From assembly GCA_905221605.1 (NCBI GenBank), contig CAJNDS010002476.1, positions 62,001 through 126,000 of the forward strand: DNA of 64,000 nucleotides. The letters are read 5' to 3'. Positions 1-10,360 of the stretch are shown here, one piece after another; positions within the stretch are counted from its first letter, which is position 1, and the number at the start of each line of letters is the position of its first letter. A model generated the notes under the pieces. The model saw only the letters and a program-made list of their open reading frames with translations, did not search any database and was not told the origin of the DNA. A program made the translations under genes and the position numbers. Source of the DNA: Symbiodinium natans (Eukaryota; Sar; Dinophyceae; Suessiales; Symbiodiniaceae).

Positions 1-89
1 TGAATCCTAAGGTCCTAAACCCGAAAACCCTACAAGCCCCACAACCTTTGAAGCTTAAAGTCCTAAACATGAAAGTATTGAGTAGCCCC

Positions 90-358
90 TGACCCTATAC
101 CCTATACCCTATACCCTATACCCTATACCCTAAACCCTAAACCCTAAACCCTAAACCCTAAACCCTAAACCCTAAACCCTAAACCCCAGTAAGCGCGGTG
201 TCGCTGGCCGACAGGAGCTGCGACTTCGAGTAGCTGGTGCTGTGCATCTCAACCTGAACAGGGTTTAGGGTTTAGGGTTTAGGGTTTAGGGTTTAGGGTT
301 TAGGGTTTAGGGTTTAGGGTTTAGGGTTTAGGGTTTAGGGTTTAGGGTTTAGGGTTTA
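90..358. repeat. Opposed telomere-type arrays around an exon-like spacer
   Basis: CCCTATA then CCCTAAA units (90-186), 75 bp of unique sequence, then TTTAGGG (261-358). The spacer is open on minus (HSTSYSKSQLLSASDTAL). Both arrays are interstitial, so this is not a chromosome end. Confidence 0.9.
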
Positions 359-2195
359 TTGGTCTCAAGCGAGTCATACTCGTACCTCCAAGGATGTACC
401 CCTAAGAGGGTTTCCCTTAACATACTCCAAATATGGCCCTTATATCCTTAGAGGATCTTGAAAAGGGCCCTCCCAAACCCTAAACCCTAAACCCTGAACC
501 CTAAACCCTAAACCCTAAACCCTAAACCCTGAACCCTAAACCCTAAACCCTAAACCCTAAAGCCTAAAGCCTAAAGAATAAACCCTAAACCCTAAACCCT
601 GAACCCTAAACCCTAAACCCCAAACCCGAAACCCTAAACCCTAAACCCTGAACCCTAAACCCTAAACCCAAACCCAAGGGTACAACCTCAGGGGTCCAAG
701 GTAAAGTCCGATGATGGTCTCAGTTTGGGGTTGCAAGCACGGGCCCCTACTAAGGGCCTTAAGTTTGGGGGTCTGCTATACCGTACATATCTATGTGTAT
801 ATATATATGTATAATTATCCATTAAATAAATAAATATATATATATATGTTTACTTATTTAATTATATTTTTGTGATATACTAGACTCAAGAGTAACCTAC
901 GAATGATGTTTGTTTTAAAGGGGCTTGTAAGGGAACCTAAACCACCTGTGCTCTTGGGTTACTGGGCCTTATTTTAGGTAGAGGAACCCCTAGGCCATAA
1001 CCCTAAGCCCTAAACCCTAAACCCTGAACAACCCTAAACCCAAAACCCTAAACACTAAACCTAACCACGAGCTTTTACTCCAGAACCTGAAGGCCCCCCG
1101 CCAAAATCAGTTGTGCCGAGGCCATGGCCCAGGTATCTTGGACTCCTGGAAACTACTATTTGCCCAAGAACCCCCTCTCTCCCCCCCCCCCCAAAAAAAA
1201 AAATGTGTTTAGGGTTTTGGGTAAATTGGGTATATATATATACATATTACATATATGTATATATAAATATATACATATATGTTTTTTTCTATATTTATAT
1301 TTATGCGGGGTTCTTAAAGCAAATAGTAGGAAGCGATGCCCTGGAGCCCCCGACTTGGATGCCCCTTTGGACTTAGGGTTTTGGGGGGTTTAGGGTTTAG
1401 GGTTAGGGGTTTAGGGTTTAGGGTTTAGGGTTTAGGGTTTAGGGTTTAGGGTTTAGGGGGTTTGGGGTTTAGGGTTTGGGGTTAGTTGGGTTATGGGGAT
1501 TACTAAAGGGAATTCTAGGGGGTACTGAGTAGACTTACCAAGACAAAAGGGCTCAAAGATATTCTGCACAGCGCTAAGCCCTAAACCCTCAACCTGAGTT
1601 TAGGAGGCTGAAGGCTTGGGGCTTAAGGCTTTAATTTGCAATTTCATGTTTGCTTTTGCTGTTCGTTTCTATTTCGTGCCTGCTTTCATGTTTAGTAATG
1701 TCATGTTTCTCATGTTTCTGCATTTCGTGTTGTCTTTCGGGGGAAGGGCGGGCTTCGGGGGGGGGGGGGCAGTCGGGGGGGAGCGGGGGCGAGGGGGCTT
1801 AGGCGCGGCGCTGTGAGGCATGAAGCCTTGAAGCTTTAGGGCAATGGAGCGTGTAGAGTTTAGGGTTTGGTCAGCCTAACGCTAAACCACACTGGCTCTC
1901 TCTTGCATGGCCAGAGAGAGGCTTTACTTCTCTCATGGTGAAACTGTGCAATGCACCCCGAAACCCCCCCCCCCCCCCCCCCACGTTCTAAACCCCTCAA
2001 CCCCCAACGCTTGCAAACCCCAAGAGACCCTAAACCCTAAACCCTAAACCCTAAACCCTAAACCCTAAACCCTAAACCCTAAACCCTAACCCCAATGCCC
2101 CCAAACTCAAAGCCCCAAGGTTGAACCTAAGGCCGCCCATGCGGGCCCTCTGAAAAAAATATGCTCAGGGTGATTCGCAAACACCCCAAGACTAC

Positions 2196-2394
2196 CCCTA
2201 AACCCTAAACCCTAAACCCTAAACCCTAAACCCTAAACCCTAAACCCTAAACCCTAAACCCTAAACCCTAAACCCTAAACCCTAAACCCTAAACCCTAAA
2301 CCCTAAACCCTAAACCCTAAACCCTAAACCCTAAACCCTAAACCCTAAACCCTAAACCCTAAACCCTAAACCCTAAACCCTAAACCCTAAACCC
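2196..2394 (+). repeat. CCCTAAA array, about 28 units
   Basis: Nearly perfect heptamer over 199 bp, among the longest homogeneous arrays in the window. Confidence 0.95.
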
Positions 2395-2627
2395 CAAGCC
2401 TACCATTTGCTCAAGAACCCCCCCCCCCCGAAAAAAAGGTGGTGTTTAGGGTTTAGGATATTTACGGTTTAGGGGTAATTAGGGTTTAGGGTTACTATTT
2501 GCTTAAAACCCCCGCCAACAAAAAAAGAAAAGAAAATAGTAATCCCTTTATTACCCGCCTTATAAGGCAGAATAGATGTTATTCTATGTAGGGGTTCTTA
2601 AGCTTAAATAGTAAAAAATAGTGGGAA

Positions 2628-2816
2628 ATGTGTGGGTGGTGCTCGTTTGGGGGCATTTATTGTAAGGATGGCATACTAGATAGGGGCTTCGAGGAGGGAC
2701 CCGAATTTAGAGAGAACGACCCATTAAGAAACCAAAGGGGCTACCGGGCTACAGACTTCGACCGCCTCGCGACCCCACTAGCCCCCCCCTCTCCCCCTGT
2801 CCTTGAGCTTTCATAG
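2628..2816 (+). CDS. Exon-like ORF, unrecognised
   Basis: The open frame includes FEEGPEFRENDPLRNQRGYR and ATDFDRLATPLAPPSPP, then a stop. Its charged, non-repetitive composition contrasts with the heptamer-derived frames around it, and the other strand has stops. Element J lies immediately upstream (about 2487-2610), so the island may be an exon behind a J-type intron. Function unknown. Confidence 0.35.
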   Translation: MCGWCSFGGIYCKDGILDRGFEEGPEFRENDPLRNQRGYRATDFDRLATPLAPPSPPVLELS

Positions 2817-4057
2817 TGGCAGTGACCTGCATCAGAGGCGCCAGATCAGGTCTCATCTCCCTAAACCCTAAACCCTAGACCCCTAGAGCCCTAAAGCTGT
2901 AAAGCCGTAAAGCCGTAAAGCCGTAAAGCCGTAAAGCCCTAAAGCCCTAAAGCCCTAAAGCCCTAAAGCCCTAAAGCCCTAAATCCCTAAAGCCCTAAAA
3001 CCCTAAAACCCTAAAACCCTAAAACCCTACACCGCTTCTCTTTCTTTATGCGGCTTCGGCGCGCAGGATGTGCTTGGGTCCGCGGGCTTAACTTGCTTTT
3101 GGTAAAATTTAGGGTTGATAGTGTACGGCTTAGGAAGCTCGTGTAGTGTAGGGTTTAGGAGGAGATCTAGACGCAAATCACGGTAGCGAGCCAAGCGTCA
3201 CGGTCTGAATGCTTGACAGTTAGGGTTTCGGGGCATCGGGCGTAGGTTTGGCCTCCAACTCCCTAAAGTCCCCACAAATGCCAGCTTCTTCCCTCATAGG
3301 TTCAGAGCTTATAGGGTACGGGCTTCTGCGCTTCGGGTTGAAGGCCTCATCGGTCACCGGCAGAATGTCTCGGGCGCGACCGCGCCCTGACGACTTGGGA
3401 GACGTTGCAACGTCCCGGGTCTTACCATGGGGTTTAGGGTTTGAGGACTCGGGTTTATCCCAAAAATAGGGGTACCCTAGAAGACCCCAGAATGCTGTCC
3501 TCCTTATTCCAGGAATTCTGACCCCTCCATGTACGTTCGCATTAGATTAGGATGGCCTTTAGTAAGAACCGCCCAAAAACGAAAAAGCAGTCTTCCTTAT
3601 TCCTTATTAGGGCATATAGGGACTAATATTCTCTGTCTTTTTGTTAGGGGGGGGGGGGGGGGGGGGGGGCGTGGGTTCTTGAGCAAATAGTAGCAGCTTG
3701 AAGAAGTTTAAAAGGGTGTCGTGTTGATAATTCATTGATCGGGCTTTTGGATTAGACTTTGGGATGTCTGGATGCGCTGTTTAGGGTGGTTTGGGGTTTA
3801 GGGGTTTTAGATTTTAGGCTTTCTTGCGGAAATCCTGGGCGCGGCGCCTGTCCCTGAGATATATACCCTTAAACCCTAAACCCCTAAACCCTGTACTTCA
3901 AAAGGCTTGTTAGGCAGGTAAAGAACAGGATTCCTTGAACCCTGCATCCCACAACCCATCATAGAAAGCCATAAACCTGAAGTCTCAACTGGGGCTCGGG
4001 TTTTCGGGTGTGTGTGCCCAACACTGTGTCAACACAAGGTTTGGGGTTTAGGGTTTA

Positions 4058-4382
4058 GGGTGCAAGGACCTGAAACTCCGGTGCCGTTCACACCAGAGGC
4101 CGCAAGTCCTTTTTGCACGGCAGAACACTACACGTAGAAAACAACTTTTGAACCAGAACCTACACACTTTTTGAGAACACGATGTCAAACCAACCTGCCA
4201 TGACGGCCCTAGACCCCAACTCCTACATCCTAATCCCTAAGCCCTAATCAAGAATACGTTCGGCGCCGGGCCCGAGAGGAAATCGATCTCGGTCTGGAAA
4301 CTGACGCCTGGGCTGCAGCCCCGCGGTCAGTTGAATTGCGAAATTTTTTTGGCGGAGATCCTGTTTATACGGAACCGCCCTA
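4058..4382 (+). CDS. Exon cluster, unrecognised protein
   Basis: Three plus-strand frames follow closely: GPETPVPFTPEAASPFCTAE, then TYTLFENTMSNQPAMTALD, then YVRRRAREEIDLGLETDAW continuing to FFGGDPVYTEPP and TAA. The last segment is about 44 codons and closed or much worse in other frames. Segments one and two are separated by only about 23 nt, too short for a normal intron, so this may be a damaged gene. It converges on the cold-shock gene. No family recognised. Confidence 0.4.
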
Positions 4383-5074
4383 AACCCTTAAACCCTTATC
4401 CCAACACTGTAAACCCAGTGAGTGACATTGTGACCTGTCGTGACTTGCCGTCACGCAAGGCGATGTGATGTGAGTGGCATCAGCGTGTGAGTGCGTGTAC
4501 ACAAAGGTCTAGATGCTGCACGCCTCCCTGCCCAGGTGCACTGATACGCATGCCCCAAGTCAGCAGGATGCATATCGCATCGTGTGCATGGATGTGCATG
4601 AGAGATACAGCCCTAAATCCAAATCCCAATGAAGCTGACTGCCCGCCCCTTGCAAGCCCTAAACCCCAAAGCCCCAAACCCCAAACCCCAAACCCCAAAC
4701 CCTAAACCCTAATCCCAAAGCCCTAAGCCCTAAACCCTAAACCCTCCGCCCCCCCGTTTCCCCAGGGGTGCAGACGCGAACCCACTTGTAGAGCTCCGGC
4801 CGCGCTGCTCCCGTGCCTTTGCCAGGGGAAGTCTGGGGATCAGAGTGGGTTGCAGGTTCCCAACATGTTTAGGGTTTAGGGTTTAGGGTTTGGGGGTTAG
4901 GGTTTAGGGTTTAGGGGCCTTGGGCAGCTCTAAACCTTGTAAACTCCAAAGCCAACCTTGTGGAGTTTAGGGTTTCTAGGTTTAGGGTTTAGGCTTTAGG
5001 GTTTAGGGCTTAGAGTTTCGGGCCCTCGAAAGCCTCAGAAACCCTACACCCCTACACACACCACAAACCCAAAA

Positions 5075-6055
5075 CCCTGCGCCACCCTCCTTTTGGCAGG
5101 GGTTAGGAACCCTCAATCTTATTCTCATATAGAACCCCTATATATACCTTATATAGTCCCTATATACCTAAGTAGGCCCCTAAATCACCCCCAAGGTCCC
5201 TTGTAAGGGTCCCTCCTTTTCGCCCCGTGAGCCTCATGTCCAAAACAAGTAACCCTAAACCCTAAACCCTAAACTCTAAACCCTAAACCCTAAACCCTAA
5301 ACCCTAAACCCTAAGCCCTAAACCCTAAACCCTAAACCCTAAACCCTAAACCCTACTCCGAAACCCAGCAAAAGGTCGCCTCATGTCCGAGAAGTGCAAG
5401 AAGATATCGCCGAAGCAGGCCACCTTAGGGTTTAGGGTTTAGGGTTTAGGGTTTAGGGTTAAAAAGTAGCAGCACACATGTCCAGGCCGCAAGAGCAGAT
5501 GAGGGCTTGGGGGGTTTACTTTCGGGATTGGGGGTTGTAGGGTTTAGGGTTTAGGGTTTGGGGTTTAGGGTTTAGGGTCGTAGGTTTTGGGGTGTAGGGT
5601 TGGTTTGGAGCTTAGGGCTTGGGGGTTTGGGGCTTAGGGTTCAGCTCCCTTGAACAGAAACCTGCTTTTTTTTGCCTGACATTAGGAATGCTGTATTCAG
5701 GTTCCCTAAACCCTAAACCCTAAACCCTAAACCCTAAACCCTAAACCCTAAACCCTAAACCCTAAACCCTAAACCCTAAACCACCCAGCGCAGGATCCCG
5801 ACGTACTCGTCGGCCTCCACGAAGCCAAAGCCCTTGCCTCGTCTCAAGGATTAGGGTTCCTGGGTCTCCTACTACTTGAGCTTTAGGGTTTAGGGTTTAG
5901 GGTTTAGGGTTTGGGGTTTAGGGTTTAGGGTTTAGGGTCTAGGGTCTAGGGTTTAGGGTTTAGGGTTTAGGGTTTAGGGTTTAGGGTTTAGGGTCTAGGG
6001 TCTAGGGTTTGGCAGTCGTAGAGTTCGAGTCGATGATGCAGCGGCGGGTGGGCAT
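5075..6055 (-). CDS. Cold-shock-domain protein, 5' exons (partial model)
   Basis: Proposed exons on minus: 6055-6018 (ATG in a CACC context, MPTRRCIIDSNS), 5842-5803 (RGKGFGFVEADEY), 5423-5380 (VACFGDIFLHFSDM), 5232-5216, and from 5089 onward. The joined frame contains KGFGFVEADEY followed by GDIFLHFSDM. These match the two RNA-binding motifs of cold-shock domains (KGFGFI and DVFVHFS). Junctions keep frame: GA donor with AG|A acceptor (weakest), GT with AG|GT, GC with AG|GC, GA with AG|GA. The last two are in duplicated sequence (gcctcatgtcc; ccctccttttnngc). A further minus-strand exon may be 4868-4755 (ELYKWVRVCTPGET). The 3' end is not found. Expected role: RNA binding, from family knowledge. 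The reverse strand of exon 2 is also open, but shows no such motif. Confidence 0.6.
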
Positions 6056-6627
6056 GGTGAGTACATGCCAGGACGGGTGTCACAGGCGCGGGTTGCGGGT
6101 TTAGGGTTTAGGGCTACTGTACCCTATAACCCCTCATAAAAGCCCTTTATAGGGTTGATTATGGGGATTATAGGGCCTAACAGCCCGTTTTGGTGGTCAG
6201 CTGCCAAAAACAGACGACGGGCGCGTAAGTGTCACATGTTCATAGTCAACTTCAGAGCGCTTTGCCGCTTGTACTTGAGACCAGCGCAAGAATACAAGCA
6301 TAGCGTATAACATGTAGTATGTCATGCGTAATATCTATATATGTATATGCAGTATTCTACAAAGTCGACAAAAAACAGAATGTATACCATATAGTACATA
6401 GCGCATAATCCGCAATACATAACACCCGGTATGCAACACAGGAAATTTCGTGAACAATATACAGTATCATATCCGCATACGCAAGACATAGCACAGGAAG
6501 TAACTAATACAAGCATGTACGTACATGATGTAAAGTAGAACACGATAAGTAGTCAACATGATAAAGTGTAGTATATGACCGTCTCATACAAGAAATACAA
6601 ATACTAACAATATGCTAATACTAAACT

Positions 6628-6735
6628 TAGTTGCTGAGTTCATAAGCCCCCCCCCAACAAAAAAGTGTGCACTTTCAGTTCTATAGGGGATTATCGTATC
6701 CCAAAAAGTGTAAAGTCTACTCACGCAGCTACTAA
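6628..6735. mobile_element. Element L, representative copy
   Basis: Ends cttagttgctgagttcat and cagctactaag, with cagttctataggggatta and aaaagtgtaaag inside. Copies near 18228-18332, 29463-29560, 46261-46368 and nested in H at 54236-54340. Confidence 0.85.
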
Positions 6736-6944
6736 GAAAAAATAATTGCAACAAGCACCAACCTAACCCTTAACCCTAAACCCTAAACCCTAAACCCTAA
6801 AACCCGAAAACCCGAAAACCCGAAAACCCTAAAACCCTCAAACCCTCAAACCCTAAAACCCTGAAACCCTAAAACCCTAAACCATAAACCCCTAAACCCC
6901 TAAACCCTAAACCCTAAACCCCTAAACCCTACTGCAGCTGAACT

Positions 6945-7040
6945 CTGCCCACCCGTCCTTCCACCAGCTTCTTGACGGTCCCCGTCTGGCGGAGGCTCGT
7001 GGCGCCGAACCTCACCAGCCGGAAGCAACTCCAAACATCC
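6945..7040 (-). CDS. Exon-like island, unrecognised
   Basis: The minus frame reads VWSCFRLVRFGATSLRQTGT followed by VKKLVEGRVGRVQLQ and TAG. Arrays bound both sides. Strand chosen by amino-acid composition only. It might belong upstream of the cold-shock gene, but no junction could be fixed. Confidence 0.3.
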
Positions 7041-7586
7041 GGCAACACCCCATAGGCTAAACCCTACACCCTGAACCCTGAACCCTAAACCCTAAACCCT
7101 AAACCCTAAACTCCACCCCAAGCCCTAAACCCTAAACCCCAAAACCATAAACCCCGAACTGCAAACCCTTCAACCCTAACCCTCAACCCAAACTTTCTAA
7201 AGTCCAGAGCCTCAAGCGCTTGATCCGCGCCCCTGAGACGTCAAGCCGGCAGCAAGACAAGAATTGGGGGCTCAGGGTTCGCCAAGCCCTAAACCCTAAG
7301 CCCCAAACCCCAAACCCTCGGCTCTACAAACCTTAAACCCTAAACCCTCCACCCTAAACCCTAAACCCCCAAGCCCTAAACCCTAAACCCTAAACCCTTA
7401 GGACCTAAACTAAGGTCTCAACCCTGGAGGCCACAGGGCCGCAGACTGTGGGCTCCAAACTCTAAACCCTAAACCCTAAACCCTAAACCCTAAACGCTAA
7501 ACCCTAAACCCTAAACCCTAAACCCTCCACATGGAGCTCGGTCGCCCGAATGCTTGGGCAGGCAAGGCCGGGACTATTGGGCTTCA

Positions 7587-7820
7587 GGTTTAGGGGTTTA
7601 GGGGTTTAGGGGTTAGGGTTTAGCGTTTAGGGTTTAGGGGTTTAGGGGTTTAGGGGTTTAGGGGTTTAGGGGTTTAGGGGTTTAGGGGTTTAGGGGTTTA
7701 GGGGTTTAGGGGTTTAGGGGTGTAGGGGTTTAGGGGTTTAGGGGTTTAGGGGTTTAGGGGTTTAGGGGTTTAGGGGTTTGGGGGTTTAGGGGTTTAGGGG
7801 TTAGGGTTTAGGGTTTAGCG
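7587..7820 (-). repeat. TTTAGGGG octamer array
   Basis: On plus the unit is TTTAGGGG rather than TTTAGGG, repeated with few changes; ordinary heptamers cap both ends. Confidence 0.9.
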
Positions 7821-8929
7821 CCTTTTGATATGAGGGAATGAGGTATAGGGCCTTAGATACTTCCCTCATTCCCTACTAAGAACCCGGGGGGTGTAGGGCG
7901 CCTTTTCCTAGTAAGGGCTTGTTTGTTTGGTTTAACTACCCTTTTCTTGTTGTAATATTGAGGCTTCTATAAGGGTTTGGAGCTTATCGTAAGGGATTTG
8001 ATCTCTCTCTCTCTCTCTCTCTCTTTTTTAATGAAGGCTTCATGTTAAGGGCTTCGGGCTTGTGTAAGGGCTTTGGGCTTTTAGGTTTGAGGGTTTTAAG
8101 GCTTTAGGCTGAGGAGGGGGCTCAAGGCTTGGTCAGGCGATTCCGATGCTGAGGATCCGGCCACGGGGCAGTGTAGGCCATGGAGATTGCGCCTGAAAGA
8201 CAGTCGGGTTTGTGGTTTGGGGTTTAGGGTTTAGGGTTTAGGGTTCAGGGTTTAGGGTTTAGGGTTTGGGTGAAAGAAACCCTGAACCCTCAATAGACTC
8301 GGAGTACAGAGTAGGTTGCGGCAAGGTGTAGGACAACCAACAGAAAACCCAAATCCCTAAACCCTAAACCCTGAACAATTCTGACCCCTTGATAGAAACC
8401 TGAACCCATGGAATTTCGGAGATGCACGATGCCCCCGGCCCCCGCCTCCAACCCCCCCCCCCTCACTGGCGGTCCTGCAATCTAACTAGCGGGTATCCTG
8501 ATTTCGGGTTCTATTTTTGGACCTCGCATTTGGGACGCCACCCTAAACCCTAAACCCTAAACCCTTAACCCTAAACCCTGAACCCTGAACCCTTACCCCT
8601 GTAGCTCACCCACGATGTTAACCCCGATATTCTGCGAAGAGGTTTAGGGTGAGGGTGGCCATGGATGCCTTGGCTCAGCTGTGCTTCACATGCTGAACCC
8701 TACACCCTAAACCCTAAACCCTAAACCCTAAACCCTAAACCCTAAACCCTGAACCCTGAACCCTAAACCCTAAACCCTAAACCCTAACTAAGCCCCAGGA
8801 AGCCAGGGGCGCCTATCAATCTCGGGGGTTGAGGGCTTCCGGGTTCGTGAAATCGGACGTGCGTGCATGGGAGTCGATCCTAGGCATGGCCTCTTTAGGG
8901 GTTTCAGGTTCAGGGGTCCCTTAATATCC

Positions 8930-9050
8930 CAGAGGGTCCATTTGTATTACGATTATGGAATTAGGTACCCCAAAAAACCCTATTTAGTATGATTTTTGGG
9001 GAACTAATTCCAGAATGGTAGTACAAATGGACCCTCTGGGTATGGTCCCT
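8930..9050. mobile_element. Palindromic element M
   Basis: cagagggtccatttgtatta is mirrored by tagtacaaatggaccctctg, with a second pair ggaattaggtaccccaaaa / ttttggggaactaattcc inside. Element C follows directly. Confidence 0.8.
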
Positions 9051-9473
9051 TACCTTCTTTATGAAGAATGTGGCCCTTGGGTGTTTATAGGTTGCATTAG
9101 CGGGGTATACAAGAGGTCTCCATTTAAGGGCCCATGCTAAGGGACCATGTAACTACCCTTAGGTACAAGTGCTAGACCCAAGAGTCGCCTAGGAATAACA
9201 AAGGATACCATTTTTGGATTAAACGGGGTTAGAAGGGAACCGAAGCCAAAAGCACCCTAGCAACCCCAAAACCCTAACCCCTAACCCCTAAACCCTAAGC
9301 CCTAAACTCTAAACCCTAAACCCTATGAACCCCAAACCCTAAACCCTAAACCCTGTAGAAAGCCTACACCCCGAACTGGGAAGCAGGCCCGGGTCGTAGG
9401 CCGCGTGCACGGGCAACTGGCCAGCAACCCCCCCCCCTCCCCCCCGGGGCAAGGCTTGGGCTTGGCTCCCGAA

Positions 9474-9665
9474 GGGTTTAGGGTTTAGGGTTTAGGGTTT
9501 AGGGTTTAGGGTTTAGGGTTTAGGGTTTAGGGTTTAGGGTTAGGGGTTTAGGGGTTTAGGGGTTTAGGGGTTTAGGGGTTTAGGGGTTTAGGGGTTTAGG
9601 GGTTTAGGGGTTTAGGGGTTTAGGGGTTTAGGGGTTTAGGGGTTTAGGGGTTTAGGGGTTTAGGG
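9474..9665 (-). repeat. TTTAGGG array switching to TTTAGGGG
   Basis: About 9 heptamers, then about 15 octamers, in one uninterrupted block. Confidence 0.92.
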
Positions 9666-10129
9666 TCTACTATGAAAACTAACGCCACATAAGCTTCGTT
9701 GTGGAGTGCTAATCTAGGATGGCCCTGAAACCCTCTGAAAAAGATTCTAAAGCATGAGCCTCGTAAACCCAGCCAGGCAAAATGAAAAAAACGTCCCATG
9801 GGCCGACCTAGTAAGCCCTAAACCCGAAACCTCAAACCCTAAACCCTAAACCCAGGGTGGGAACCCGAAAGGCGACCGTAACTCAGGGAACCAACCTTCC
9901 AGACCCTATGGGCGAGCTTACTCCTTAGGGTTTAGGGTTTCGGGTTTAGGGTCTATTCTACAATCAACTCTATAAGGTACATAGTGCAGTGGCATAGATA
10001 GCAAGACGGCAGAAAATCACATGTTCAGATGAGCAAGCAGGAGACATGCAGCAACAGATTGGTGGCAGACCAGCGAATAGTCAAGGGTTTAGGGTTTAGG
10101 GATTAGGGTGTAGGGTTTAGGGTTTAGGG

Positions 10130-10360
10130 TTTAGCGCATAGCTAAGCAGCAAGGTCGATACATGCGAGGCGCCCTGCCACAAGGTACGGCGACGGCTGCA
10201 GGAACTCTTCTGGGAGTCGCGAGCTTCAAGGGTCTAGAGGCAACGTATACATCTGCCCTAAGCCCTAAACCGTAAACCCTAGTCCCTAATCCGGAATCTA
10301 GAGGCATCGTATACATCTGCCCTAAGCCCTAAACCGTAAACCCTAATCCGTAATCCCCGA
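10130..10360. other. Coding-like island plus duplicated array junction
   Basis: The plus frame reads AKQQGRYMRGALPQGTATAA then GTLLGVASFKGLE up to CTAGAG|GCAACG; a minus ORF (61 codons) overlaps. A roughly 60-bp segment starting tctagaggcaacgtatac recurs 65 bp downstream. The duplicated CTAGAG|GC point would fit a GC donor and AG|GC acceptor on plus. Confidence 0.4.

Noticed and set aside
1-700. Chromosome end (true telomere) at the left edge
   Set aside because: The arrays are short, switch orientation within 100 bp, contain unique islands, and identical arrays occur throughout the window; no terminal tract is visible.
1113-1393. ORFs containing YIYIY runs
   Set aside because: Produced by AT-rich microsatellite between J-element ends; not protein-like.
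4134-4157. 23-nt intron between two plus coding segments
   Set aside because: gtagaaaac...ccag fits splice borders and frame, but is far shorter than the 88-541 nt introns seen in the solved gene; noted only as possible damage.
6322-6543. 73-codon minus ORF (Tyr/Cys-rich)
   Set aside because: Lies in an AT-rich repeat-like stretch (cataacatgtagtatgtcat pattern); composition is that of noncoding repeat.
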